From the NCBI GenBank assembly GCA_039583695.1, contig JAVKSL010000023.1, positions 1-34,963 on the forward strand: a DNA stretch of 34,963 bases, given 5' to 3'. The position numbers and the translations under genes are program-made. The notes beneath the pieces were generated by a model, which had not been told where the DNA came from, searched no databases, and saw only the letters and a program-made list of their open reading frames with translations. Positions 1 through 6,807 of this stretch are shown piece after piece (position 1 is the first letter of the stretch; every line of letters starts with the position of its first letter). Source of the DNA: JAVKSL01 sp039583695. GTDB taxonomy: Bacteria; Actinomycetota; Acidimicrobiia; Acidimicrobiales; JAJPHD01.

Positions 1-443
1 CTGTCGCCGGTGATGTTGATCACGACCGAGCGGTGCAACAAACGGTCCAACATAGCTCCTGCGATCATTTGATCATCATTGAAGACCTTTCCCCAGCTGG
101 CGATGCCCAGGTTGGTGGTCAGGGCGATGGATCCTTTCAAATAACGCTGGTTCACGACTTGGAACAGAGCAGCGGCGGCCTCTGCAGGCAGCGGGAGGTA
201 GCCCACCTCGTCGATGATGAGCAGGCGGGGGTTGGCGAAAAAGCGCATGATCGTCGACCAGCGCCCCTCCAGGGCGGCTCGTTGGCAGCGGGCTGCCAGA
301 TCAGCGGCGGTGGTGTAATAGGTGCGCATGCCCGCAGCCACCGCCGCGTGGCCGAGCCCGACGGCGAGCATGGTCTTGCCCACCCCAGGTGGCCCGATCA
401 ACAAGATGTTGGTGGCGTCTTCGACGAAGCGCAAAGTGCAACG
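1..443 (-). pseudogene. istB: IstB-like ATPase of an IS21-family element, 5'-truncated
   Basis: The minus strand encodes the AAA+ ATPase core of IstB, the helper that loads the IS21 transposase IstA on target DNA. Visible are Walker A GPPGVGKTML preceded by the strand ATNILLI, Walker B LLIIDEVGYLPL, and the family segments NQRYLKGSIALTTN and DRLLHRSVVINI. The C-terminus runs off the window start. About 100 N-terminal residues normally found before Walker A are missing: recognisable similarity stops near 443, where a plus-strand transposase tail begins. No istA is visible here. I call it a remnant; the frame stays open into the neighbour but with unrelated residues. Confidence 0.8.
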
Positions 444-602
444 TTGATCAAAAAGCTTCACGCCTACCTGAGATGGCGCAACACCCACGCATCGGACCCA
501 GCCCTAAGAGAGCGCACCCGCAAAGAGGCTGCTCGGCTTCGCTCCGAGCGCCAACGACGCTGGGGACGACCAGCGCCAAAGGTCCTCGCCCAGGCAGCCT
601 AA
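444..602 (+). pseudogene. C-terminal tail of a transposase, probably IS630-like
   Basis: About 52 codons ending in TAA at 600-602 encode a basic tail with the segments LHAYLRWRNTHASDPALRE and RSERQRRWGRPAPK. This resembles C-terminal tails I recall from actinobacterial IS630-like transposases; the family assignment is from memory and moderate. The catalytic domain is absent. The open frame continues upstream to 33 only because it is antisense to istB. The 5' end abuts the truncated 5' end of istB, so two mobile-element fragments meet head to head. About 260 bases after the stop (603-863) hold no gene I can support. Confidence 0.5.
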
Positions 603-863
603 AAGACGCCTGATCTGGGAATTTGGGAACCGGACCTTAGTTTGGCGCGCCTTACCTCGGCGATCCGGGCATCGCAGCGGAACAAATGGAAGGCCTGGCC
701 TGCAGATTCGCCAAATCCAGCTCGAATTTCACCTCCGAAACTACGTATCTGGCACTTCATGTCATCTGAAACGCGCAATCCTTTCTGGCCAGGGCACTAG
801 CCCGACCGCGGCCGCTGGGAGAGTCGGGCTGTCGCACGACAGGAATGACTCGACGGAGGTTGC

Positions 864-1196
864 GTGACGACAGTGGGAGTGTCCGACGCCGCCGAGAAGG
901 CTCGGCGCATCTTCGGCTTCGCAGTCGAAGGCCAGTGGGACGACGTGCAGGCCGACTTCGACGAGCGCATGCTCGCTGGCCTGTCCGTGGAAATGCTGGC
1001 CGTGGGCTGGGAGCAGGTTGTCGAGCTCGTGGGGTCATTCAGGAGCTTCGGAGAGCCGGCGGAGCGAACGATCGGCGAGCACAGCGTCGTAGACCTGCCT
1101 ATGTTCTTCGAGCGTGGCGAGATGAAAGGGCGGGTGGCACTGGACCCTTCCGGGCGTGTGGCAGGCTTCTTCTTCCTCAAGCCCGAGGTGCCGTGA
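864..1196 (+). CDS. DUF3887 domain protein, small
   Basis: A 110-residue protein starting at GTG 864 with a GGAGG Shine-Dalgarno at 855-859. It resembles a single DUF3887 unit: an amphipathic N-terminal helix (DVQADFDERMLAGLS), a central WEQVVELVGSFRSFGEP segment, and a beta hairpin ending in SGRVAGFFFLKPE. In other bacteria this domain is often fused to alpha/beta hydrolases or found in secreted proteins. Here it stands alone without a signal peptide or membrane segment, so a cytoplasmic location is likely. The biochemical role of the domain is not known to me. It has no same-strand operon partner; the next genes are on the opposite strand. Confidence 0.75.
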   Translation: MTTVGVSDAAEKARRIFGFAVEGQWDDVQADFDERMLAGLSVEMLAVGWEQVVELVGSFRSFGEPAERTIGEHSVVDLPMFFERGEMKGRVALDPSGRVAGFFFLKPEVP

Positions 1197-1439
1197 CACG
1201 CCGCAGCTCACTGGCACATCGCCGAACGGAACCTGCAAGCGGCTGACCGCCGGGGGAGGAGTCCTTCCGGCATGACAGGTGGCAGCGCCCGATAGGTGAG
1301 GGCTTGACGATAGGCGACAGGACGGCCAGACGATCGGCGTCACGCGGCCAACCCCCGCGGGCCGCCACCCACCGCGAGCTGCCCGAGCACACGTGTGTCG
1401 CGGGGATCGATGATCTGTGCCAGGCCGACGGGTCCCCGG

Positions 1440-1883
1440 CTACACCGCCTCGACGCGAACGTGGAGTTCGTCGGCCAAGAGCACTCGGAGCTCGTGTGGG
1501 TCGCTCGTCAGCACGACGCATTGGGTGGCGCCATTACGTTCCCTTCCCGCGACCACCGTAGCTGCCACGAAAGCGTGGACAGTGGCGTCGGAAGCCGCTT
1601 TGGCCAGCAGCCGACCCGCCTGCCGAGCGAGCGGCTCATCAGCCGGCCAGACGTCCGTCGCCTTCACCACCCGGTTGACACCGGCGTCTCGGGCGACGCC
1701 ACGTACTACCTCGGCCAGGGTCACGGCCGAGACGATCACATCAGCGTGCAGTTCACGCGCCCGCTCCAGCCAGGCCTGGACCCTCGGATCGTTGGCAGCG
1801 GCCTTGGACACGCCGTCGGCGTCGAGGACCAGTAGGTCGCTCAGGCTGGCCGGCGCGTGACCTCGTCGTCGGGGCCTGGCCAC
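1440..1883 (-). CDS. PIN-domain toxin, VapC-like
   Basis: A 147-residue PIN-domain protein, the expected ribonuclease toxin of a type II toxin-antitoxin pair. Acidic PIN residues are visible: the Asp in LLVLDADGV near residue 22, the Glu in VTLAEVVRG near residue 59, and further acidic residues in SDATVHAFVAA and VVLTSDPHEL. The only start I find is GTG at 1883, overlapping the antitoxin by 43 bases, which leaves about 15 extra residues before the usual PIN beginning. A non-canonical CTG at 1846, overlapping the antitoxin stop, would give a more typical N-terminus. It is translated after the antitoxin on the minus strand. The bases 1197-1439 after it hold no supported gene. Confidence 0.75.
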   Translation of the reverse strand: MARPRRRGHAPASLSDLLVLDADGVSKAAANDPRVQAWLERARELHADVIVSAVTLAEVVRGVARDAGVNRVVKATDVWPADEPLARQAGRLLAKAASDATVHAFVAATVVAGRERNGATQCVVLTSDPHELRVLLADELHVRVEAV

Positions 1884-2089
1884 AGACGGCGAACCTCCTC
1901 CATCACGTCGTCGCTGACCGGACCGTTCGCTTCTCGCATCTCCGCCAGGACCTCGGCCAGGGCATCTCGGCGGAGCTGTCGGCGCACGGCCTCGTTGACG
2001 TAAGCAGAGACGCCGCGCCCTCCGACTCGCTCGCGGGCCTGCGCCAGCACCTCCGCATCGAGGCTCATCGACACCTTCGCTACTGGCAT
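1841..2089 (-). CDS. VapB-like antitoxin, putative ribbon-helix-helix
   Basis: An 82-residue protein immediately upstream of and overlapping the PIN toxin. The N-terminus (VAKVSMSLDAEVLAQARERV) fits a ribbon-helix-helix DNA-binding strand and helix, followed by GVSAYVNEAVRRQL, and an acidic C-terminal half (SDDVMEEVRRLW) suited to wrapping the toxin. ATG at 2089 is preferred over upstream in-frame starts because the family begins here and an AGGA lies at the expected distance upstream. A perfect palindrome sits nine bases before the start codon, consistent with autoregulation. The exact subfamily is uncertain; the toxin pairing is the strongest evidence. Confidence 0.7.
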   Translation of the reverse strand: MPVAKVSMSLDAEVLAQARERVGGRGVSAYVNEAVRRQLRRDALAEVLAEMREANGPVSDDVMEEVRRLWPGPDDEVTRRPA

Positions 2090-2097
2090 ACAGATCG

Positions 2098-2114
2098 TCC
2101 TACTTGAGGTAGGA
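2098..2114. promoter_or_regulatory. Palindromic operator candidate of the vapBC-like pair
   Basis: TCCTAC-TTGAG-GTAGGA is a perfect 6-bp inverted repeat with a 5-bp centre, nine bases upstream of the antitoxin ATG and overlapping its ribosome-binding region. Ribbon-helix-helix antitoxins commonly autorepress through such sites. A second hairpin (CGTTCG-TTCGC-CGAACG, 2118-2134) follows directly and could be a further operator or a terminator for the operon ending at 2224. Confidence 0.5.
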
Positions 2115-2223
2115 AGACGTTCGTTCGCCGAACGCCCTGCCCTGCGGGCGGGAGAACCGTCATCGTCCCTGCATCGGGAGCTTGCACCCAGCACGCTGCG
2201 CTCGATCTTGAGGCGGGCGACCC

Positions 2224-2493
2224 TCAGTCCGGCTGATTTCGTAGCGCTGCTCTGAACGGATCTCGGGCATATCCGTGACGGCGAACCTTGGCGTGCCGAG
2301 CGGCCAGGCTGATCGCCTTCACCAGCGACTGAAGGTTCGGATTATGGAGGGCTGCGAGCGCCAAACAGTCCTCCGCGTACTTTTGGTCCGCGGTAGCATG
2401 GCGGTCCGCCGGCCACCGCCTGCACCGCATGTTGGAATCGCGGCGGCGAGACTCGACCCGGCGCACGGCGCGGTCGACTTCCTCGCCGTTCAT
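2224..2493 (-). CDS. Hypothetical protein, third gene of an unknown operon
   Basis: An 89-residue basic protein of unrecognised family. The start ATG at 2493 overlaps the stop of the upstream gene as ATGA, which strongly suggests translational coupling and decides the start over a longer frame beginning at 2583. It is rich in Arg and His, contains two Cys (one in NMRCRRW), and has a central segment DQKYAEDCLALAAL that could form an amphipathic helix. No signal peptide or membrane segment is visible. Function is unknown; the context is only the two preceding genes of the same operon. Confidence 0.6.
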   Translation of the reverse strand: MNGEEVDRAVRRVESRRRDSNMRCRRWPADRHATADQKYAEDCLALAALHNPNLQSLVKAISLAARHAKVRRHGYARDPFRAALRNQPD

Positions 2494-3689
2494 GGGCGAC
2501 GGCCGGTACCCGGGACGACCCGAAGCTTCGGCCGGGTGTCGTGCTTCTCGTCGTCGATGTCGACGCCGGTGAGCGCCAGGCAACGCCGGCGCAGGTGCTG
2601 CTGGTGGAAGCCGGGGCGGTCAGCTGCCCGGAAGACCTCGACCGCCAGCTCCCGACGTCGCGACCGCAGCGCGGACTTGGCCATGGCCTCGATGGGCATC
2701 CAGTGGTCGCTGCCGAGCCGGGCCGCCGCCTCCACGTACCGGCTGAAACGCCGGCCGGCGACGGCCAGCCAGGCCAGCTGCTGGAGTGCCTCTTCAGCTT
2801 GGTAGTCGAGGTAGTGCGACCGGCACTCGGAGGCCAAGCTGAGGAGGAATCCCTCGATCAGCTCTGCTTGGCCAGCGGGAACCCGCTGCCAGGCGACGGT
2901 CTCCTCCTGGTAGTCCAAGCCATAGTCCTCGAACACGACGAGGTAGCACACATCCGCCCAGTAGTCCTCGGCCCGAAGTCCCGTAGCCTGCCAATCGAGC
3001 CCAAGGTAGGTGTGCCAGGCGTCACGACGCAGCTGTCCGACGTTGCCGTGGGAGTCGTCGGTCCGGTCGGCCAGCTCCAGTCCGGCGGTGTGGAACGCCC
3101 GGTAGAGCGCCAGCCGCTGCGCTGCGGTCAGGGACGGTTGGTCGAGACTGCGCAGCCGCTCTTCGACCCGGTCGACGGCGGTGAAGCTCTTGTACTTGGA
3201 GATTTGGTCCTTCACCTCGACGTGGCGGCGGAAGGACTTGTAGTACAGCCCCGGGTTGACCGGGAAGGCGTTCCAGCGGCCGTAGCGGGCCCGCCGCACG
3301 AGACGCACCCGGGGAGTCTCGACCATGGCGGGCGTCATGGCCCGCCCGTCCACACATCGGTCGCTCACCTTCTTCCGCGCCCTGGCCAACACCCGCTTGT
3401 CGGCAAGCACCTCCGGCGCGGCGAGGTCGGCTGACGAGAGACCAGCCTGTTCGAGCCTGGACCGCAGGTCGGCCAGATGGCTGAGCTTCGATTCAGCGCC
3501 CTGCCGACCGTCGACGTGGCTGCGCAACTCGCCCACGAGATGCGCTTCAAGCTCGTCGAGGCTGCCGCCGTGCTCGGAAACGACCACGGCGGCGAACCAC
3601 AGGTCCCAGTAGCTCCACGGCCGTCCTGCCAGCTCCGACCACGGTTCCGGGCCGAACACGGGCGGCTTCCGAGGCGTGCCGGTCGTCAC
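2490..3689 (-). CDS. Hypothetical protein, about 399 residues, second gene of an unknown operon
   Basis: Starts at GTG 3689, whose last two bases form the TGA of the upstream gene (GTGA); this overlap decides the start against a longer frame from 3788. I recognise no domain. It is rich in Trp, Tyr and Arg, with blocks such as PWSYWDLWFAAVVVSEHGG, YYKSFRRHVEVKDQISKYKS and LASECRSHYLDYQAEEAL. The C-terminal 150 residues read as repeated helical hairpins (AEEALQQLAWLAVAGRRF, LGSDHWMPIEAMAKSALR, RRELAVEVFRAADRPG), suggesting a helical-repeat fold similar in spirit to TPR. No transmembrane segments are visible. A soluble adaptor or enzyme is possible, but I assign no function. Confidence 0.65.
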   Translation of the reverse strand: MTTGTPRKPPVFGPEPWSELAGRPWSYWDLWFAAVVVSEHGGSLDELEAHLVGELRSHVDGRQGAESKLSHLADLRSRLEQAGLSSADLAAPEVLADKRVLARARKKVSDRCVDGRAMTPAMVETPRVRLVRRARYGRWNAFPVNPGLYYKSFRRHVEVKDQISKYKSFTAVDRVEERLRSLDQPSLTAAQRLALYRAFHTAGLELADRTDDSHGNVGQLRRDAWHTYLGLDWQATGLRAEDYWADVCYLVVFEDYGLDYQEETVAWQRVPAGQAELIEGFLLSLASECRSHYLDYQAEEALQQLAWLAVAGRRFSRYVEAAARLGSDHWMPIEAMAKSALRSRRRELAVEVFRAADRPGFHQQHLRRRCLALTGVDIDDEKHDTRPKLRVVPGTGRRP

Positions 3690-3961
3690 GGCGCTTCGCC
3701 TGTCCGCCCGGCGCGGAAGCCCGAACCGTCGCCGAGGTGGAAGAAGATGTGGCCTCGCAGCGAGCCGTCCTCGTCGACCACCGCCCACCCGCGACCGGTA
3801 GCGGGATCACCCTCGTCGAAGCCCTCCCAGGAGAACTCCGCTCCGGGGCATCCGTCGCGAGGTGCGTCTCGCCAATCGAGCCCACCTTGGACGGCGATGA
3901 ACGCGAGGCTGCCCATGTGGTCAGTGTCGAACTCGATGAACCCAGGCGCGACCAGGTCCAC
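3686..3961 (-). CDS. Conserved hypothetical protein; coding extends upstream across an amber codon
   Basis: From GTG 3961 a 91-residue product is open, with segments I recall from a widespread actinobacterial hypothetical family: FIEFDTDHMGSLAFIAVQG, EFSWEGFDEGDP, GRGWAVVDEDGSLRGHIFFH, LGDGSGF. The family normally begins further upstream. In the same frame ATG 4021 to 3977 encodes MTALVGMWRIVEMDL, then TAG at 3974-3976 stands where the family has Trp, and coding resumes with AQEDVDL. So the native start was probably ATG 4021 and a TGG-to-TAG change interrupts codon 16. Translation may restart at GTG 3961 (an AGGAGG lies only two bases before it), or the gene is broken. The 3' end overlaps the next gene as GTGA. 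Confidence 0.65.
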   Translation of the reverse strand: MDLVAPGFIEFDTDHMGSLAFIAVQGGLDWRDAPRDGCPGAEFSWEGFDEGDPATGRGWAVVDEDGSLRGHIFFHLGDGSGFRAGRTGEAP

Positions 3962-4174
3962 GTCCTCCTGGGCCTACAGGTCCATCTCCACGATTCGCCA
4001 CATTCCCACGAGGGCTGTCATCGCTCGTTGGGACTTGTTGGGCACCGCTCTGCCTCCCTCTCGCACAGATCAGCCACGATAAGAGACCGATGACCAGGCG
4101 CCGCTCGACCGCCTCGGGCCTTGGCGCGCAGGTCGAGATTGGCCGACCCCGCCGGCGTGGCCCCGACGGAGCGA

Positions 4175-4447
4175 TCAGAGCAGGACTTCCAGAGCCCGGC
4201 GCAGCGCAGGCTCGGTGCGGGGGAGCTCCTGGGCCAGCTCGATCAGCTGGGCGGGGCTCCGACCGGAGCGGCCGAGCCAGCGCCGCAACGCCTCCCAGGC
4301 GACTTCGCTGCCTTCGAGGTGGCGGAGCCGGATGACCTCGATGAGGGATCGCTCGGCAGAGTACAAACCGAGAGGGCGCGGGGCTCCGGCCTCGAACTCG
4401 TGGCGACCCATTTCGAACGTCCGGGGGTCGAACTGGTGGATTCGAGA
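4175..4447 (-). pseudogene. AbiEi-family antitoxin, C-terminal fragment
   Basis: The last about 90 codons match the C-terminal half of AbiEi-type proteins of type IV toxin-antitoxin systems: IHQFDPRTFEMG, LGLYSAERSLIEVIRLRH, EVAWEALRRWLGRSGR and EPALRRALEVLL. Residues upstream of about 4447 are no longer family-like and lie antisense to a plus-strand helix-turn-helix fragment. The matching N-terminal half lies about 1.9 kb upstream in the right order and orientation (6349-6504), so this looks like one gene broken by insertion or rearrangement. No AbiEii nucleotidyltransferase is present. The stretch 3977-4174 holds only the disrupted 5' end of the preceding operon. Confidence 0.7.
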
Positions 4448-4462
4448 CGGCGCCTGAAGGGC

Positions 4463-4624
4463 TCGGCGAGCGCTTCCTCCGTGGCCGCGGCGAACGAAGC
4501 CCTGGCGGCGCGGGTGTGCGTCGCGCGCCAGGGGGGAGCGACCTGGGAACGCATCGGCACCGCCATCGGGCGCAGGGCGCAGGGCGCCCAACAGCTCTAC
4601 GGCGATGTCCCGGCGGTCGGGTAG
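4463..4624 (+). pseudogene. C-terminal fragment resembling a helix-turn-helix domain
   Basis: About 53 codons ending in TAG encode ANEALAARVCVARQGGATWE followed by RIGTAIGRRAQGAQQLYGD, a pattern of a helix plus a helix-turn-helix seen at the ends of small actinobacterial DNA-binding proteins. The open frame extends upstream to 4121 but is antisense to the AbiEi C-terminal half there and loses its protein-like character. I read it as a 5'-truncated remnant. The next bases (4625-4886) carry no gene I can assign: the minus strand has an open frame with short protein-like patches in two different frames, suggesting decay. Confidence 0.35.
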
Positions 4625-4886
4625 GGGCCGGCGAGATCCTTACAGGCGCTTCTGGTTCTCGCGGTCGGCCAGCCAGGAGATGCACAGGCCCCAGCGTAGA
4701 TCATCCCCGACGCGCCGAGCACCGAGACGGACACTCCGTCACGATGAACCTCGCCGCTCGCCGGATCGACCCAGACGAGGTCGATCCCACCAGCGACAAC
4801 CCTAGCGGCCATGTGATAAAGTATTGGGAGGTGGCACATCGGCTTACCGCTTCTTAGTACGGGTTTCGGGAACATGGGGGCCTGAC

Positions 4887-5210
4887 TCAATTGGTTCTCT
4901 GGTGATGTTTGCCCTTGGTAACCACCGCCACACCAGGCATCTTTACTAACTCTCCCTTGAGACTTCTTGCTTGGGCCGGACTCGCCACCAGAATCTCGAA
5001 ATAAGCAGGAAGCGTATCCGTGGATGTAGTTCCCACAACTGCTAGCTGATCGGCAAATATCTCCATATAGGCATCTGCATTTCGCCGTGAGCTGGCATAG
5101 GCTATGGAGCCAATATGTGGTAGGATCTCCATACTCCTCAAAATGTCGGCACGCTGATCCTCTGAGATCTGCTTATCTAACCAAGCAATCACCTTCATGA
5201 CCTTCGGCAT
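4887..5210 (-). CDS. Soluble FtsX-extracellular-domain-like protein
   Basis: A 107-residue protein whose whole length reads like the extracellular domain of FtsX-type permeases: an N-terminal strand and helix (VIAWLDKQISEDQRADILRS), HIGSIAYASSRRNADAYMEI, DTLPAYFEILVASPAQARSL and GELVKMPGVAVV. In FtsX this domain binds cell-wall hydrolase activators. Here there is no signal peptide and no membrane segment, so either it acts in the cytoplasm or it is a domain co-opted by this locus. It starts at ATG 5210, with AGGA upstream, twelve bases after the cysteine-rich frame, and is probably co-transcribed with it. G+C is near 50%, unlike the flanks. Confidence 0.6.
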   Translation of the reverse strand: MPKVMKVIAWLDKQISEDQRADILRSMEILPHIGSIAYASSRRNADAYMEIFADQLAVVGTTSTDTLPAYFEILVASPAQARSLKGELVKMPGVAVVTKGKHHQRTN

Positions 5211-5221
5211 CGCTGGAAATC

Positions 5222-5581
5222 CTATTGGCTTCTACACTGCTGATACAATGGAAAGCACTCGAAGAAATATATTCCAGCACAAAACAGACAAGGAATGCAG
5301 TTGAGGCACGTAATTCCGAAGCCACACACGGCACAATTAAAGCACGCTGTTCCGCAACGTCCACTATCCTGCTGGATCGCTATACAGAATATAAATTGTT
5401 CTGCACACACAGTTCTTGAGAGATCAGGACTGGAAGCCTCGGGGGAGGTGGCCGAAGCCTCGGGTACGGAACCAGTCCAATGCCCATTTTTACCTTTTAT
5501 ACGCCCGTAGGCGATTCGATCAGGAGTATAAAAGGTAAGTTCTACAACAGCGTTAGAGGGCTGTTGAATCGCGATCACCAC
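5222..5581 (-). CDS. Cysteine-rich C-terminal segment, halocin-C8-like peptide candidate
   Basis: A 119-codon frame with 12 Cys, all between residues 59 and 116: Cys 59, 66, 76, 80, 83, 86, 92, 95, 98, 101, 109 and 116. The block CGTACFNCAVCGFGITC and the following LNCIPCLFCAGIYFFEC are strongly hydrophobic. The first 35 residues read as beta strands (VIAIQQPSNAVVELTFYTP, RIAYGRIKGKNGHW) that continue the upstream Tat protein in another frame. I therefore think it is the C-terminal part of one precursor, split by a one-base frameshift near 5600. The layout (Tat signal, immunity-like beta region, Cys-rich tail) recalls halocin-C8-type precursors; this is inference by resemblance, not a search result. 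Confidence 0.5.
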   Translation of the reverse strand: MVIAIQQPSNAVVELTFYTPDRIAYGRIKGKNGHWTGSVPEASATSPEASSPDLSRTVCAEQFIFCIAIQQDSGRCGTACFNCAVCGFGITCLNCIPCLFCAGIYFFECFPLYQQCRSQ

Positions 5582-6308
5582 ACCCTCTTGGGCCGTACTT
5601 GACTGTTGAAACTATCAGAGCCGCTGACGAGGGAGACGGGTGATTGAGTATAGGAATTAGAAAGATATTCTTCTTCGAAGCACTGAGGCCCTGATAATAG
5701 ACGTTGGCCACGTCGAGTTGGTGTCCCGCCGCCAATGCGGTCCGTACAGCCGAGCCCGCCAGTATGTTGTTAAGGAGTTCCGGTGACTGCACATTGCCGG
5801 CCGTGCCGGGTGAGTTATCTAGTGACGGAGTAGAAGCCCCCGCTAATCTCGCGGGAATGATACCCAGCACGGCGGCACTCAGACTTAACGCAGACCCCGT
5901 GCGTAGGAATTGTCGACGCGTGACGGCCCACCCGTGCATGATGGCGTGATCATCGTCAGGTGTGGTGTCCTGGTGCGCTCGAGCTATGGGTTGTGCTCGG
6001 AGAACGGTAGTCAAGATCTGAGCGGATGGCGTGGGTCCGAGGAGGCGAGCAAGATGAAAACGAAGTCTTAGACCTTTCCAGATTGTCACCGAGCCGGAGT
6101 CCTCTGTATACAGAATAGGCTCCAGGTTGTCCAAAAGGACAGCTTGCACGTCACTGGGTAGAGTACGGTCCGAGATGTCGCGTACCGTCACTCGACCCTT
6201 ACTGACGGCGTGGACAGATTGAGCTAGGGTCCCGCAGGCGGTGCACCCCAGATCTGCGACAAGCACCAGGTGTTCGTGGGTGCGGCTGCGTGTTGGGAGA
6301 GACGCCAT
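5553..6308 (-). CDS. Thioredoxin-like domain plus internal Tat-signal protein, frameshifted at the 3' end
   Basis: Residues 1-115 look like a small thioredoxin-like domain with CTAC (Cys 22 and Cys 25) after the strand LVLVADLG. Residues 130-158 are a twin-arginine signal or anchor (TRRQFLRTGSALSLSAAVLG). The rest is a probable exported region (VANVYYQGLSASKKNIFLIP, SAALIVSTVKY). The frame then runs into nonsense and stops at 5553, while the neighbouring frame continues sensibly with EGVVIAIQQP, so a one-base indel is likely. A separate Tat protein starting at ATG 5939 is an alternative. No Shine-Dalgarno is visible, but TAGACT lies six bases before the ATG. Low G+C suggests acquisition by transfer. 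Confidence 0.6.
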   Translation of the reverse strand: MASLPTRSRTHEHLVLVADLGCTACGTLAQSVHAVSKGRVTVRDISDRTLPSDVQAVLLDNLEPILYTEDSGSVTIWKGLRLRFHLARLLGPTPSAQILTTVLRAQPIARAHQDTTPDDDHAIMHGWAVTRRQFLRTGSALSLSAAVLGIIPARLAGASTPSLDNSPGTAGNVQSPELLNNILAGSAVRTALAAGHQLDVANVYYQGLSASKKNIFLIPILNHPSPSSAALIVSTVKYGPRGCGDRDSTAL

Positions 6309-6314
6309 TCTGTG

Positions 6315-6320
6315 AGTCTA
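6315..6320 (-). promoter_or_regulatory. -10-like element of a possible leaderless transcript
   Basis: TAGACT on the minus strand, followed by six bases and then the ATG at 6308. The spacing equals that seen before three other starts in this window and would place transcription initiation at or next to the start codon. No clear -35 element is visible. Confidence 0.35.
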
Positions 6321-6348
6321 CACACATGGAGCTTGCGATGGGGGGCAA

Positions 6349-6504
6349 CGCCAGGCCGTGACCAAGAAGCTTGCAGCGAGCTGTCTCCAGGCACGGCGTC
6401 GCGTTCGGGACTCGCTCGGCGATCTCGATCAGGTCGGAGTCGGCGGGCGACGCGTCGGCCCAGCGGTAGACGCCCCCGCCGAGTGCGATGATCTCTCCGC
6501 TGTC
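6349..6504 (-). pseudogene. AbiEi-family antitoxin, N-terminal fragment
   Basis: This minus-strand stretch encodes GEIIALGGGVYRWADAS, DSDLIEIAERVPNATPCL and ETARCKLLGHGLA, matching the winged-helix-proximal region of AbiEi antitoxins (the usual pattern is an Ile/Val-Ala-Leu then a basic or Gly-rich GVYR). Family-like sequence ends near 6349 just upstream of the low-GC island, and its C-terminal half is found at 4175-4447. The N-terminal helix-turn-helix upstream of 6504 is not clear in one frame. The bases 6505-6807 otherwise contain nothing I can support. Confidence 0.55.
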
Positions 6505-6807
6505 GCGCCTCGACGACCAGGTTCGACGCATCGACATCGTCCACATCGATCACCGAGGCAACGTGTACCGCTGAGCGGACGCCGAAGAGCAGAGGCTCTG
6601 ACCGGTCCTCCCAGAGGTGGGCGCGAGCGAGCGGAACTGTCGCCGCGAATGGGTGAGAGTTGACTTGACCACGGCGTCGCCGTCACCCCGTCTCCACCCC
6701 GGGTGGAGCACAGGTTCCACCCGAGGCCCCGAGCGGCGGGATCGGCGCCTCTGCACTCGCGCTCACCCAGGTCGCCTGCCTACCGGGCTGGCCCGCTGGC
6801 GGCCTCC

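Noticed and set aside
33..602. A single 189-codon plus-strand ORF over the start of the window
   Set aside because: The first two thirds are antisense to clear istB coding (Walker A and B on the minus strand); only the last about 52 codons look like protein.
3974..3976. Pyrrolysine or recoded TAG
   Set aside because: No pyrrolysine genes or supporting context are visible; a simple TGG-to-TAG mutation explains it better.
4597..4890. A 97-codon minus-strand ORF with patches such as DLVWVDPASGEVHRDG
   Set aside because: Protein-like patches occur in two different frames and no family or start signal is convincing; at most decayed coding sequence.
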